This document shows, in pieces, positions 21,820 through 31,726 of a stretch of DNA of 64,000 nucleotides; positions within the stretch are counted from its first letter, which is position 1, and each line of letters begins with the position of its first letter. This DNA is from Pseudidiomarina indica. GTDB taxonomy: Bacteria; Pseudomonadota; Gammaproteobacteria; Enterobacterales; Alteromonadaceae. The notes below the pieces were generated by a model that did not search any database, was not told the DNA's origin, and worked only from the letters and a program-made list of their open reading frames with translations. The stretch spans positions 29,299 through 93,298 of the forward strand of contig NZ_FMXN01000009.1 in the NCBI RefSeq assembly GCF_900104245.1. Direction: 5' to 3'. A program made the translations under genes and the position numbers.

Positions 21820-23466
21820 CTACTTTGCGAGCCGCTCGCGAATAACTTTCTTATCGATTTTACCCACACTGGTACGCGGAATTTCATCCACCACCTGCAC
21901 CGAATCGGGAATCGCCCATTTCTCGATCAGCCCTTGTTCCACAAAACGTTGCATATGACTCACGATGGCAGCGTGGTCAACCGCCATGCCCGCTCGCACC
22001 GTCACTAATGCATGCGGTCGCTCTCCCCACTCATTGTCTGGCAACCCCACTACCGCAGCAAGCTCAACGGCAGGGTGCTGACTGATAAGGTTTTCAATAT
22101 CTAAGGAAGAGATCCATTCGCCGCCAGTTTTAATGACGTCTTTAATACGGTCACGAATTTGCAAGGTATAAGAGGCATCGATGGTGCCGACATCACCCGT
22201 GTGCATCCAGCCATTTTCCCATAACACATCACTTTGCTCTGGGTCATGCAGATACCCTTGCGTCAGCCACGGAGTTCGTACCACAACCTCGCCCATGCTC
22301 TCACCATCGTGGGGTAAGAAGCGCCCCCGTTCATCAATGATTCGCATATTCACTAAGGGCACCGGGCAGCCAGTTTTGATGCGCACAGCCACTTGTTCGT
22401 CCTCACTCAAATCGGCTGCATTAAGCGGCATCCACGTAGTACTGAGAATCGGACAGGTTTCTGACATGCCATAACCAGTGTAAATTTGAATGCCTCGCGC
22501 TAAAGCAGCTCGAGCTAACCCTGCGGTCAAAGCACTGCCACCAATTAATACCTGCCACCCCGAAAGATCAATCGCCTTGGCCTGCTCACTACTCAAGATC
22601 ATCTGTAAAATGGTGGGAACACAATGAGAGAACGTTACCTTCTCAGTCACCAACAGTTTTAACAGTGTGGCTGGCTCGTACCGGCCGGGGTACACCTGCT
22701 TCACCCCCAACATTGTGGCGGCATAGGGCACGCCCCAAGCGTGTACGTGGAACATGGGTGTAATGGGCATGTAAACACTGGACGCCTGCATCAGTTGCAT
22801 GTCTTTATTGATCGACATGGTGGCAGCCAGGCTCATAGTATGGAGCACCAACTGGCGGTGGGTAAAGTACACCCCTTTGGGCTTACCGGTGGTACCGGTG
22901 GTATAAAAGACCGTTGCCACAGCTCGCTCATCAAAGTCAGGAAAATCAAACTCCGGGAGCGCCTGTGCTAGCAAAGTTTCGTAATCGCCTAGGGTGGTTA
23001 AAGGGGCCGGCGGGGGGGTGGCTGAGTCACTTAATTGAATATAACCAGTCACCGTTGTTAAGTCGCTTTGAACCTTGGCCAGTAAGGGTAAAAAGTCATC
23101 ATGAGCAAGCACCAATTTATCTTCTGCATGATTCATGGTGTAGACAATTTGCTCTGGCGGTAAGCGCACGTTCACCGTGTGTAACACGGCGCCAATCATG
23201 GGGATGGCGAAAAAGCACTCTAAGTAGCGAGGGGTATCCCAATCCAACACCGCCACCACATCACCGGCTTTAACGCCGGCATTCGTTAGCATATCCGCCA
23301 ACCGATGCACGCGTTCAATGAACTCGGAATACCGATAACGCCGGCCGTTATTGCCTCCAACAATTTCATTATCCCCAGCATAGCGTTCGCTCGATAACAG
23401 CAGCTGCTTAATTAATAGGGGAAACTGATAGGCTTCCTCAGCAGGTTTTAAGATTTTGACTGACAT
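21820..23466 (-). CDS. Acyl-CoA synthetase (AMP-forming), AlkK/medium-long chain type
   Basis: A 548-residue adenylate-forming ligase that activates a carboxylic acid to its CoA thioester. P-loop YTTGTTGKPKGVYFTH, the A4-A5 motifs (MFHVHAWG; YTGYGMSETCPI), the hinge TGDVGTIDASYTLQIRDR, and the C-terminal catalytic Lys in PRTSVGKIDKK are complete. HVHAWG and the lack of membrane segments place it near AlkK-type fatty acid-CoA ligases rather than FadD; substrate chain length is inferred only. Confidence 0.9.
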   Translation of the reverse strand: MSVKILKPAEEAYQFPLLIKQLLLSSERYAGDNEIVGGNNGRRYRYSEFIERVHRLADMLTNAGVKAGDVVAVLDWDTPRYLECFFAIPMIGAVLHTVNVRLPPEQIVYTMNHAEDKLVLAHDDFLPLLAKVQSDLTTVTGYIQLSDSATPPPAPLTTLGDYETLLAQALPEFDFPDFDERAVATVFYTTGTTGKPKGVYFTHRQLVLHTMSLAATMSINKDMQLMQASSVYMPITPMFHVHAWGVPYAATMLGVKQVYPGRYEPATLLKLLVTEKVTFSHCVPTILQMILSSEQAKAIDLSGWQVLIGGSALTAGLARAALARGIQIYTGYGMSETCPILSTTWMPLNAADLSEDEQVAVRIKTGCPVPLVNMRIIDERGRFLPHDGESMGEVVVRTPWLTQGYLHDPEQSDVLWENGWMHTGDVGTIDASYTLQIRDRIKDVIKTGGEWISSLDIENLISQHPAVELAAVVGLPDNEWGERPHALVTVRAGMAVDHAAIVSHMQRFVEQGLIEKWAIPDSVQVVDEIPRTSVGKIDKKVIRERLAK

Positions 23467-23505
23467 GGCTTGATCCTTGCGTTCTGTATTATTATTGATG
23501 GGCTG

Positions 23506-24429
23506 TTAGGCTGCCCATTTCTCATCTTTCGTAAATGCTACGGTTAACCACCACCGATAACCTAGTGGCCGTATTTTTTCAAAAATCTGTTCTCGAATTT
23601 CATCTTGGCGAACAAGCGTCACCGTATAATCATCTTCACGTACCACGAAATCGATTTCCAGAAAAACTGTTCGCCCCACCTTCTGGACTCGGACCACTTT
23701 GGCCTCAAAGTGATTCTCAACCCGAATTTCTTCGGCCATTTGCTGCAGCTTTTTGACCATTTTCCCTTTCGGTTGAAACCCCACGAGCTCTTTCGCACTT
23801 TGAATCAATCCCCGCATTGGCATCGCAATAAATGCCGTGGAAGCAATCAGCACCATCAAGGGGTCAATATAAGGAACCCATTGTTCGAAACCGAGCCACA
23901 ACAACCCTAGTGCGATCAGGAAACCGATAAAGATCCCGGCGGTAAGCACGGTATCTAAAAACCATTCATGCTCTTCTGACTTGACCAAGTCGGATTGCAA
24001 ATTATTAGCAGCCCGTTTGAAGTACACATAAATAGCAATGCCTACCATGGTGGAGAAGAGTGAATAGATCAATGCAATGCCAATATTGACGTCGCTACCA
24101 CCATGGAATAGATCCATTCCCGCGCCAAATGCCGACACTAAACAGAGCACAATTAAGGTGAGGTATTTGAGCCCCACCAAAAATGGCTCAATCGCGCTCT
24201 TGCCATAAGGAAATGACGGGTTATCGTCAGAATTCACGCTACGCAATGCCATTAACGATAAGTAGGATAACAATAAGCTGATGCCAGAATAGAGGCCATC
24301 AAATAGCACCACTGCTGATTGGGTTAATAATCCAACGGCAATGCCTAATACGGTAAAAAAGAGTGAAGCTAAGACGGAAAAAGATAAGAGTTGACGTTCA
24401 AGTTCAGGATCGAGCTGTTTGTGCTGCAT
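23506..24429 (-). CDS. CDF-like cation transporter with altered metal site
   Basis: A 307-residue inner-membrane protein with about six helices and a C-terminal soluble domain (ending RWWLTVAFTKDEKWAA) in the pattern of cation diffusion facilitators. The transmembrane-2 metal site of E. coli FieF is DxxxD; here it reads LFDGLYSGIS, so the second Asp is Ser. The transmembrane-5 HxxxD site reads HEWFLDT, giving Glu at the His position. Ion specificity may therefore differ from zinc/iron transporters. I start at ATG 24427-24429, where the family-like sequence begins; the frame extends upstream without homology. Confidence 0.82.
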   Translation of the reverse strand: MQHKQLDPELERQLLSFSVLASLFFTVLGIAVGLLTQSAVVLFDGLYSGISLLLSYLSLMALRSVNSDDNPSFPYGKSAIEPFLVGLKYLTLIVLCLVSAFGAGMDLFHGGSDVNIGIALIYSLFSTMVGIAIYVYFKRAANNLQSDLVKSEEHEWFLDTVLTAGIFIGFLIALGLLWLGFEQWVPYIDPLMVLIASTAFIAMPMRGLIQSAKELVGFQPKGKMVKKLQQMAEEIRVENHFEAKVVRVQKVGRTVFLEIDFVVREDDYTVTLVRQDEIREQIFEKIRPLGYRWWLTVAFTKDEKWAA

Positions 24430-24590
24430 AAAATTTCTCGAGAGACGAGTTCCTTGGTGACTTCCCTTGATTACTATAGTGCATCTAATTTCATGCTGCC
24501 TAGTGAAAGATGAAATCCAATGCTTGCGCCCCCTAATAAAGACATATACACTTCCAGACGTCCAAAAATTCAATGAAGGGTCTGCATACC

Positions 24591-25925
24591 ATGTCGCAAC
24601 CAGCAAGTGCCAAGGCGCTCCTGCCACTTGGCCTGTTTCTCGCACTGTTTCTAGGTACTGGAATCTACTTTCAACTGGCCGGGGTTGATTACGCTTTTTA
24701 TCAACTACCCAGTCCAGTCGCTATTTTGCCTGCCATCATGCTGGCAATTTTCATGAGCAAACAAGTCCTCAATGAGCGCATAGAAACCTTTGTGCGAGGT
24801 GTCGGCGATAGCAATATCATCACCATGTGCATGATTTATTTACTGGCCGGTGCTTTTTCTACCGTAGCGGCAGCAACCGGCGGTGTGGATGCAATGGTGG
24901 CGCTCGGGTTACAAGTTATTCCGCCACAATTCCTGCTACCGGGGCTCTTTATTATCGCTGCTGTGGTGTCAACCGCTATGGGGACGTCCATGGGGACGCT
25001 GGCGGCTTTAGCGCCCGTTGCGCTCGGGTTAGGACAAGCAGCCAATATCGATCTTGCTGTGTTAGCTGGAGTGTTGGTCGGAGGTTCAATGTTTGGGGAC
25101 AACCTCTCATTTATCTCTGATACCACCATTGCGGCAACGCGGACCCAGGGGTGTGAAATGCGCGATAAATTTAAGGCCAACTTCAAAATTGCCTTACCAG
25201 CCGCGCTGCTCACGCTGGTCTGGCTGTGCACCTATGAAACAAGTTCCACAACTACCATTGAGGTACCCGCTGCAAACCTTTGGCTGAGCCTGCCGTACTT
25301 CTTCATTATTGTGTTGGCGTTGCTAGGTCTCAACGTGTTTGTGGTGCTTGGGTTTGGCATTATTTTAGCAGCCTTATTTGGCTTCGCCTTCGCAAGCTAC
25401 GAATTCACGGCACTATCCAAAGATATCTATGCGGGCTTTACCAGCATGCAAGAAATCTTCTTGTTGTCATTGCTCATTGGTGGGCTCTCAGCCTTAATTC
25501 GACAGCAAGGTGGTTTGCAATTTTTAGCAAATACCGTCAGCAACCTCACTCAACGCATCTTCTCTCATCCGCAGCAACGAGCGGCAGCAGGAATCGCTGC
25601 GCTCACCAGTGTCACTAACATGGCGGTTGCCAATAATACGGTGTCGATTATTTTGGCTGGTGAGGTATCAAAACGTCTTGCCACAGAAGGGAATCTAGCA
25701 CCACGTCAAAGTGCCAGCTTGTTGGACGTTTTTGCTTGTGTGGTGCAGGGCGTTTTGCCTTATGGCGCCCAAGCTTTATTGATGGGGGCGAGCTTTGGTT
25801 TATCACCGTTGGAAGTCAGCCTGAATACCAGCTACTGCTTTATATTAGCGGCCGTGGCCATCGCTCTGATTATCTGGCGTAAGCCCCTAGAAAGCGCTCA
25901 CGCCAGCACTCAAGCTGCCCATTAA
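24591..25925 (+). CDS. NhaC-family Na+/H+ antiporter-like protein
   Basis: A 444-residue membrane protein with about eleven helices. The motifs [17 protein letters not shown] and [19 protein letters not shown] are hallmarks of the NhaC family, which exchanges Na+ (or organic ions in some members) for H+. Start at ATG 24589-24591 region (frame MSQPASAK), with AAGGG upstream; another in-frame ATG at 24573 has no ribosome-binding site. Its stop overlaps that of ridA on the other strand by 4 bases. Confidence 0.88.
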   Translation: MSQPASAKALLPLGLFLALFLGTGIYFQLAGVDYAFYQLPSPVAILPAIMLAIFMSKQVLNERIETFVRGVGDSNIITMCMIYLLAGAFSTVAAATGGVDAMVALGLQVIPPQFLLPGLFIIAAVVSTAMGTSMGTLAALAPVALGLGQAANIDLAVLAGVLVGGSMFGDNLSFISDTTIAATRTQGCEMRDKFKANFKIALPAALLTLVWLCTYETSSTTTIEVPAANLWLSLPYFFIIVLALLGLNVFVVLGFGIILAALFGFAFASYEFTALSKDIYAGFTSMQEIFLLSLLIGGLSALIRQQGGLQFLANTVSNLTQRIFSHPQQRAAAGIAALTSVTNMAVANNTVSIILAGEVSKRLATEGNLAPRQSASLLDVFACVVQGVLPYGAQALLMGASFGLSPLEVSLNTSYCFILAAVAIALIIWRKPLESAHASTQAAH

Positions 25926-26314
25926 TTGGTGCTGGGCAGCTCCATAACACCATCGATCTCAATCTGCGCGCCTTTTGGTAACGCTTTCACGCCAATTGCG
26001 GCGCGCGCTGGATAAGGTGCTGAGAAGTATTCAGCCATCACTTCATTCACGATGGGGAAATTGCCGAGATCAATCAAGTAAATTTGTACTTTTACCATGT
26101 CTTGCAGCGCCCCACCGGCAGCTTCACACACGGCACTCAAGTTATCGAATACTTGCACGGCCTGCGCACGAAAATCTTCACTGACCATTTCCATGGTTGC
26201 AGGAACCAATGGAATTTGCCCTGACAAGTACACGGTGGTGCCAATTTTTACTGCCTGGGAATAGGTGCCAATCGCAGCAGGAGCTTGTTCAGTATTAATA
26301 ATTACTTTTGCCAT
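25922..26314 (-). CDS. ridA: RidA-family enamine/imine deaminase
   Basis: A 130-residue trimeric protein that hydrolyses reactive 2-aminoacrylate released by PLP enzymes. The family pattern is intact: [25 protein letters not shown], the substrate-binding Arg in [21 protein letters not shown] and the following Glu. It is the last gene of the gmk-rpoZ-spoT-ridA run, 3 bases after spoT. Confidence 0.95.
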   Translation of the reverse strand: MAKVIINTEQAPAAIGTYSQAVKIGTTVYLSGQIPLVPATMEMVSEDFRAQAVQVFDNLSAVCEAAGGALQDMVKVQIYLIDLGNFPIVNEVMAEYFSAPYPARAAIGVKALPKGAQIEIDGVMELPSTN

Positions 26315-26317
26315 GTT

Positions 26318-28432
26318 TTACTTCCTTAGTCGCCATACCCGCTGAACGTTCGGCATTTTCCGAATATGACGAATTACATCAGCGAGTTGCTTTCTGTCTC
26401 GTACCAACAATGCGATATCGATGTAATAAATATTCGCATCCACTTCTTCAGTTTTGAGCCCATGGATACTGCAGCCCGTGGTTGCAATCGAAGCGGTCAG
26501 CTTCGCCAATGCACCTTGATGGTTCTCAATTTCCACGCGCACTTCACTAATAAACTCAGCTTCACCGGCTGGTTCCCACTGTACCGGGAAGTAACGCCCT
26601 GGCTCTTCTTCATGACCACGAACGTTCTTACATTCCTTACGATGCACCACCAGTCCTTTCCCAGGGCTCACGTGAGTAATAATATCGTCGCCTGGAATGG
26701 GTCGGCAACACTTCGCAAAACTCACCAACAACCCTTCAGCACCGCGGATCGATAACGTAGCTTTCGTGGGTACGGCAGATTGCTCATCGTTGAGTTGTGA
26801 GAATTCACCCAACAAGCGTTTGGCAATCGCAATGGACATCATATTGCCGAGCCCAATTTCACGCAGCAAGGTGGGGATATCTTTTAACTTTACTTCTTTC
26901 AGTACGCGCTCAAAATCCGCACTGGGGATATCATCATAGTTCACAGGCCCAAGGGCAGCTCGCAAGAGGCGCTCCCCTAATTGCTCAGCTTCACGTGATT
27001 CTTGCCCTTTCAAGTACTGACGAATTTTCGCGCGCGCCTTGGCGGTTACTGCGAAGTTCAGCCAAGCAATGTTTGGCCGTGACCCCGGTGCTGTTTTGAT
27101 TTCGACCGTTTGCCCTGTTTCTAGCGGCTTGGACAATGACGACACGCGGTGATTCACGCGTGCGCCAATGCAAGTATTACCAATATCGGTATGCACCGCA
27201 TAGGCAAAATCCACCGGTGTTGCCCCTTGGGGCAATTCAATAATGCGTCCTTCAGGGGTAAACACGTAAATTTCTTCAGGGAACAACTCTGACTTCACGT
27301 TTTCAATGAATTCAACGGTGTTCCCGGTGCTTTGTTGCAGTTCCAGTAAACTTTGCGTCCAGCGCCGCGCACGAACTTGGGCCGTGGTTCCGGTGCTTTC
27401 ATCGGTTTTATACAACCAATGGGCTGCGACCCCACGATCAGCCATCAGGTTCATTTCTTCAGTACGGATTTGCACCTCAACAGGAATCCCATGAGGTCCT
27501 TTCAAACTGGTATGCAACGACTGGTAACCATTCGACTTTGGAATAGCAATGTAATCTTTGAAGCGCGTTTCAATGGGCTTATATAGGTTATGTAAGGCAC
27601 CGAGCACGCGATAACAGGTGTCGAGTTCATCGACAATCACACGAAAAGCATAAATATCCATCACTTGTTCGAACTTCAGCTCTTTCTGCTTCATTTTCTG
27701 ATAGATACTATAAAGATGCTTTTCACGGCCACTCACGCGCGCCTTAATGCCCACATCTTTTAGCCGTTTTTCAATTTCTGATTGCACCCGCTCGACCAGT
27801 TCACGGCGGTTGCCCCGAGCTTTTTTCACTTCCGATTCAAGCAATTTGGCACGCCATGGATGCAACGCATGGAAGCCTAAGAGCTCCAATTCATTTTTGA
27901 TATCGTGAATACCCAGTCGGTGGGCAAGAGGGGCATAAATTTCGAGGGTTTCGCGGGCAATACGTCGTTTTTTATCAGGGCGCAAGTGACCGATGGTGCG
28001 CATATTGTGGGTTCGGTCCGCCAATTTAATCAAAATAACTCGAATATCCTGAACCATCGCCATAATCATCTTGCGAAAGTTCTCGGTTTGCATTTCTTCT
28101 TTCGAGTTAAATTGTAGCTTATCTAGCTTTGATACACCTTCAACGAGATCTGCCACCGTGGAGCCAAACAGCTCGGCCAAATCTTCTTGGGTGTATTGGG
28201 TATCTTCAATGACATCATGGAGCAAGGCCGCCATGATGGTTTCATGATCAAGTCGCATGTCGGCCAACAGACTGGCGACTGCAACCGGGTGGGTAATATA
28301 GGGTTCGCCGCTATGGCGTTTTTGATGCTTGTGGCCATCGGCGGCCAGTTTATAAGCCGCAGCAGCAAGCTCCACCTGTTCCGATGGTAAATATTCACTT
28401 AGCTGTTGTCGAAGGCCTTCAAACAAATACAC
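26318..28432 (-). CDS. spoT: Bifunctional (p)ppGpp synthetase/hydrolase SpoT
   Basis: A 704-residue alarmone enzyme. The N-terminal HD hydrolase domain is intact (ALLHDVIEDT, RTHNMRT), which separates SpoT from RelA. The synthetase domain follows (IAIPKSNGYQSLHTSLKG, VEVQIRTEEMNLMADRGVAAHW), then TGS (YVFTPEGRIIELPQGATPVDFAY), a zinc-finger region (AKCCRPIPGDDI), and ACT (VRVEIENHQGALAKLTASIA). It balances (p)ppGpp during carbon and fatty-acid stress. Close spacing with rpoZ and ridA suggests one transcript. Confidence 0.98.
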   Translation of the reverse strand: MYLFEGLRQQLSEYLPSEQVELAAAAYKLAADGHKHQKRHSGEPYITHPVAVASLLADMRLDHETIMAALLHDVIEDTQYTQEDLAELFGSTVADLVEGVSKLDKLQFNSKEEMQTENFRKMIMAMVQDIRVILIKLADRTHNMRTIGHLRPDKKRRIARETLEIYAPLAHRLGIHDIKNELELLGFHALHPWRAKLLESEVKKARGNRRELVERVQSEIEKRLKDVGIKARVSGREKHLYSIYQKMKQKELKFEQVMDIYAFRVIVDELDTCYRVLGALHNLYKPIETRFKDYIAIPKSNGYQSLHTSLKGPHGIPVEVQIRTEEMNLMADRGVAAHWLYKTDESTGTTAQVRARRWTQSLLELQQSTGNTVEFIENVKSELFPEEIYVFTPEGRIIELPQGATPVDFAYAVHTDIGNTCIGARVNHRVSSLSKPLETGQTVEIKTAPGSRPNIAWLNFAVTAKARAKIRQYLKGQESREAEQLGERLLRAALGPVNYDDIPSADFERVLKEVKLKDIPTLLREIGLGNMMSIAIAKRLLGEFSQLNDEQSAVPTKATLSIRGAEGLLVSFAKCCRPIPGDDIITHVSPGKGLVVHRKECKNVRGHEEEPGRYFPVQWEPAGEAEFISEVRVEIENHQGALAKLTASIATTGCSIHGLKTEEVDANIYYIDIALLVRDRKQLADVIRHIRKMPNVQRVWRLRK

Positions 28433-28437
28433 CCGTC

Positions 28438-28713
28438 TTACTCGAGCCCACGAATTGCATCAACTGCGGCGAGTTCTTCCGCATCTTTCTGGGCCATTTC
28501 TTGACGCTCTTCCGCGTCTAAGCGAGCTGCATCAATGTGACCAGCTTCAATTTCCCGCAACGCAACAACCGTTGCTTTCTCGTTATTTTTCCACGGCACC
28601 AAGGATTCTTTCCCTTGCATTGCCAGTTGACGAGCCCGGCGTGCTGCCACCAGCACTAAGTCAAAGCGGTTACCAATCCGCTCTACTGCTTCTTCTACGG
28701 TTACGCGAGCCAT
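28438..28713 (-). CDS. rpoZ: RNA polymerase omega subunit RpoZ
   Basis: A 91-residue subunit, the same length as in E. coli. [35 protein letters not shown] and the [11 protein letters not shown] segment are conserved. Omega helps assemble beta-prime and forms part of the (p)ppGpp site 1, so its co-transcription with spoT is meaningful. Start at ATG 28711-28713; the longer frame has no family match. Confidence 0.97.
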   Translation of the reverse strand: MARVTVEEAVERIGNRFDLVLVAARRARQLAMQGKESLVPWKNNEKATVVALREIEAGHIDAARLDAEERQEMAQKDAEELAAVDAIRGLE

Positions 28714-28759
28714 GTTTACTCCAATTAAATGTGCCAAATGGGCCAAGAATTATACGGAT

Positions 28760-29401
28760 TTAGCCGTCATTCGCCAAGAGATCTTTAATTTTAGCGGCAT
28801 GACGCACTTGCTGCAAGGGGACTCGCAGACGTTGCGCAAACACAATGTGCTCTAATTGCGTGAGGGTTTGCTCAAATTTGTCGTTCACCAGCAAGTAATC
28901 AAACTCATGGTAGTGAGACATTTCCGCCTGGGCTTTTTCCATTCGTGCTTGAATCACTTCTTCGCTATCTTGGCCTCGTTGACGCAAGCGTTCAACTAAG
29001 ATCTCAAGGCTTGGCGGCACAATAAAGATCGATTGCACCTCAGGGTGCGCCGCACGAACCTGACGAGCACCCTGCCAATCAATATCTAAGAACACATCAA
29101 TTCCTGACGCCAGCGTTTCTTCAATATAGGTTCTTGAGGTGCCGTAATAATTCCCAAAGACATGGGCCCACTCGTAAAACTCATTGTTGGCGATTTTCTC
29201 TTGAAACTGTGCTTCGGTTAGAAAATGATAATGCACACCATCAATTTCACCCGGACGCGGCGCCCGCGTCGTGCAAGACACTGAAACTTGCATACTTTCG
29301 TGCGAATGGCGCTCAAGTAAGGCTCGAATTAAACTCGATTTACCCGCCCCGCTGGGAGCAGCCAAAATAAATAAATTACCGGTCGCAATGGATGTTGTCA
29401 T
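28760..29401 (-). CDS. gmk: Guanylate kinase Gmk
   Basis: Converts GMP to GDP with ATP. The 213 residues have the P-loop [13 protein letters not shown], the GMP-binding [19 protein letters not shown] and the lid region ([25 protein letters not shown]). First gene of the gmk-rpoZ-spoT-ridA run and divergent from lemA. (p)ppGpp inhibits Gmk in some bacteria, so the operon links guanine nucleotide supply and the alarmone. Confidence 0.97.
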   Translation of the reverse strand: MTTSIATGNLFILAAPSGAGKSSLIRALLERHSHESMQVSVSCTTRAPRPGEIDGVHYHFLTEAQFQEKIANNEFYEWAHVFGNYYGTSRTYIEETLASGIDVFLDIDWQGARQVRAAHPEVQSIFIVPPSLEILVERLRQRGQDSEEVIQARMEKAQAEMSHYHEFDYLLVNDKFEQTLTQLEHIVFAQRLRVPLQQVRHAAKIKDLLANDG

Positions 29402-29482
29402 GAATTTTTACAGAGTTCAGCTTGCTAATAGCCGTAAAGCATAGCATGTTGAAGACTCAAATAACTAGAGTGGAGAATGGTG

Positions 29483-30076
29483 ATGAGCACAGGCACGATC
29501 ATTTTGTTGATTGTCATAGTTATCTTATTTTATGTCTTTATCATCTATAACAAGCTGGTACGACTGAAAAACCAATTTCAGAATGCTTTTGCGCAAATTG
29601 AAGTGCAACTGAAGCGTCGTTACGACTTAATTCCGAATTTGGTGGAAACAGCGAAAGCTTACTTAAGTCATGAGCGCGAAACCTTAGAAGCAGTCATTGC
29701 CGCGCGTAATCAAGCTGCCGCCGCATTACCACTAGCCGCGAGTGACCCCACCAACCCCCAAACCATGCAGCAGCTGAGCGGTGCAGAAGCAGCACTTGGG
29801 AGTGCGCTAGGCCGTCTTAATGTGGTGATGGAAGCCTATCCTGATTTGAAAGCCAATCAGAATATGATGCAACTGAGCGAAGAGTTAACCAGCACAGAAA
29901 ACCGTGTGGCCTTTGCACGCCAAGCATATAACGATGCTGTCACCGCCTATAACACCTATCGCCAATCTTTCCCGCAGATCGTTATCGCCGGGGCAATCGG
30001 GCATGGGAGCCAAGCTAATCTGCTGGAATTTGCCGATAGTGCAGCAATTCAGGCGGCGCCCAAAGTACAGTTTTAG
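29483..30076 (+). CDS. LemA-family protein
   Basis: A 197-residue protein with one N-terminal transmembrane helix (IILLIVIVILFYVFIIYNKL) and a long helical domain. FQNAFAQIEVQLKRRYDLIPNLVE is the LemA signature. Function is unknown; LemA is often found beside an M48 protease, as here. I choose the ATG at 29483 because GGAG lies 7 bases before it; the ATG at 29477 is only one base from that site. Pairs with the following M48 gene, 35 bases on. Confidence 0.93.
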   Translation: MSTGTIILLIVIVILFYVFIIYNKLVRLKNQFQNAFAQIEVQLKRRYDLIPNLVETAKAYLSHERETLEAVIAARNQAAAALPLAASDPTNPQTMQQLSGAEAALGSALGRLNVVMEAYPDLKANQNMMQLSEELTSTENRVAFARQAYNDAVTAYNTYRQSFPQIVIAGAIGHGSQANLLEFADSAAIQAAPKVQF

Positions 30077-30111
30077 GCTTTAGACGGCCATGGTAAGGTT
30101 GGAGGGAGCGA

Positions 30112-31719
30112 GTGGTTAACTTTTTTGAACACCAACAACAAGCAAAGCGTAACACCACGCTATTAGTGGTGCTGTTCATCATCGCCTTTGCGTCGCTGAT
30201 TGGCTTAACTGCTCTTATCACCGCTGCGCTATTGGGGGGCGTCGAGCTCCAACAAAACGATACCTATCAGCTGCATTGGCCGCCCATCGCACTCGCTGCA
30301 CTGGTTGTTGCCGCTGGGATTTTGCTCACCATGCTGGTGAAATGGCTCCAGCTGCGGCCAGGTGGCCACGTTGTGGCTGAGCAGCTTGGCGGCGTGCCTA
30401 TTGCGCCAGACACGCAAGACCCTCTGCAACGACGAGTGCTCAACGTGGTGGAAGAAATGGCCATCGCTGCCAATATGCCAGTGCCTACGGTCTATATATT
30501 ACCCCATGAATCTAGCATTAACGCGTTTGCGGCAGGTTACGAAACCAAAGATGCCGTCATTGGCTTGACTCAGGGCGCCATCGAAACGTTTTCTCGTGAG
30601 CAGTTACAAGCGGTGGTGGCCCACGAGTTTAGTCATATTCTCAACGGTGACATGCGTCTTAATATCCGCTTAATTGCAGCCCTCGCGGGGATTTTGGTGA
30701 TTGCACACGGCGGCCGAATTCTTATGTATTCGGGGAACAATCGCTCGCGCCACTCGCAGGGACAACAAAACTTATTACCGCTGCTGGGCATCGCATTAAT
30801 GGTGATCGGCTTCATGGGAGTGCTATTCGGAAATCTCATCAAGGCGGCGGTGAGTCGGCAACGCGAGTACTTAGCCGATGCCGCGGCCGTGCAATTCACA
30901 CGCAACCCCAACGCGCTCGGAGAAGCACTGCAACAAATTGGGGCGCGTCAGCAAGGCAGCCGTATCAAGCATAAAAATGCCGATGAGGCGGCCCATTTGT
31001 TCTTTGGCCAAGCATTGAGTTCGTGGCTCACCCTGACGGCAACCCATCCCCCGCTCGCCAAACGTATTAAGCGGGTGATGCCCCACTGGGATGGTCGTTA
31101 CCCTGAGCCGCAACAAGCCATGGCACAACGGTTACAAACCTCGAAGCCAACGCCTTCGCCCGTGGATCGGTTCGCGCAGCTGGCCCTTCCGTTGGCATTA
31201 TTGGAACAAATTCGCGCTGCGGATCAAGCGCCCAACGTGATCCAACAATTGCTGCAAGGGGGTGAGGCCATCCGTTCTCTAAATACGGAGCAACAACTGG
31301 CCCTGGTGGAGTTGGCCATGCCTGCTCTACGCCAACTATCGGAGGCCGAACGCCAAAACTTGCTTAATACACTGCAACAGCATGCCGATCAGCAAAATTT
31401 ATTTCATTGGTGTTTATGCCAATTGGTGGCGCGCCAGCTGGATAGCAGCAAACGCTTTAACCAACTGTTGCAGCAAGCAGATCCTACACAAGTCACCTTA
31501 ACGGCTTTGCAACAGGCCGAGCAACAGCAGCCAATTCAATTCGATCAACTCGAACGCGCCTTAAACACTTGCCAGCGCTGGTCACCGCAACAAAAGCAAC
31601 AACTCGTCCAGCGCTGGTTCGAAGTGGTCAAGGCCGATCAACATATCTCAACCACAGAACGAACCCTGGTGGTGACCTTATGTGCGTGTATTGGTGCGCC
31701 CTTACCTACCGAGTTATAG
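30112..31719 (+). CDS. M48-family zinc metalloprotease with Gln-rich C-terminal extension
   Basis: A 535-residue membrane protease related to HtpX. N-terminal helices (about residues 17-80) and two more around 185-240 flank the active site AVVAHEFSHILNGDMRLN with the HExxH zinc motif and the downstream glutamate (SRQREYLADAAAVQF). The final 220 residues are Gln/Leu-rich helices (ALQQAEQQQPIQFDQL) not present in HtpX (about 290 residues). The start is GTG 30112 with a strong GGAGG 6 bases upstream. Forms an operon with lemA. Substrate unknown; membrane-protein quality control is likely. Confidence 0.9.
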   Translation: MVNFFEHQQQAKRNTTLLVVLFIIAFASLIGLTALITAALLGGVELQQNDTYQLHWPPIALAALVVAAGILLTMLVKWLQLRPGGHVVAEQLGGVPIAPDTQDPLQRRVLNVVEEMAIAANMPVPTVYILPHESSINAFAAGYETKDAVIGLTQGAIETFSREQLQAVVAHEFSHILNGDMRLNIRLIAALAGILVIAHGGRILMYSGNNRSRHSQGQQNLLPLLGIALMVIGFMGVLFGNLIKAAVSRQREYLADAAAVQFTRNPNALGEALQQIGARQQGSRIKHKNADEAAHLFFGQALSSWLTLTATHPPLAKRIKRVMPHWDGRYPEPQQAMAQRLQTSKPTPSPVDRFAQLALPLALLEQIRAADQAPNVIQQLLQGGEAIRSLNTEQQLALVELAMPALRQLSEAERQNLLNTLQQHADQQNLFHWCLCQLVARQLDSSKRFNQLLQQADPTQVTLTALQQAEQQQPIQFDQLERALNTCQRWSPQQKQQLVQRWFEVVKADQHISTTERTLVVTLCACIGAPLPTEL

Positions 31720-31726
31720 AGGCTGC

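Noticed and set aside
19791..25925. Mobile island between trmH and ridA
   Set aside because: No integrase, transposase, tRNA target or flanking direct repeat was found.
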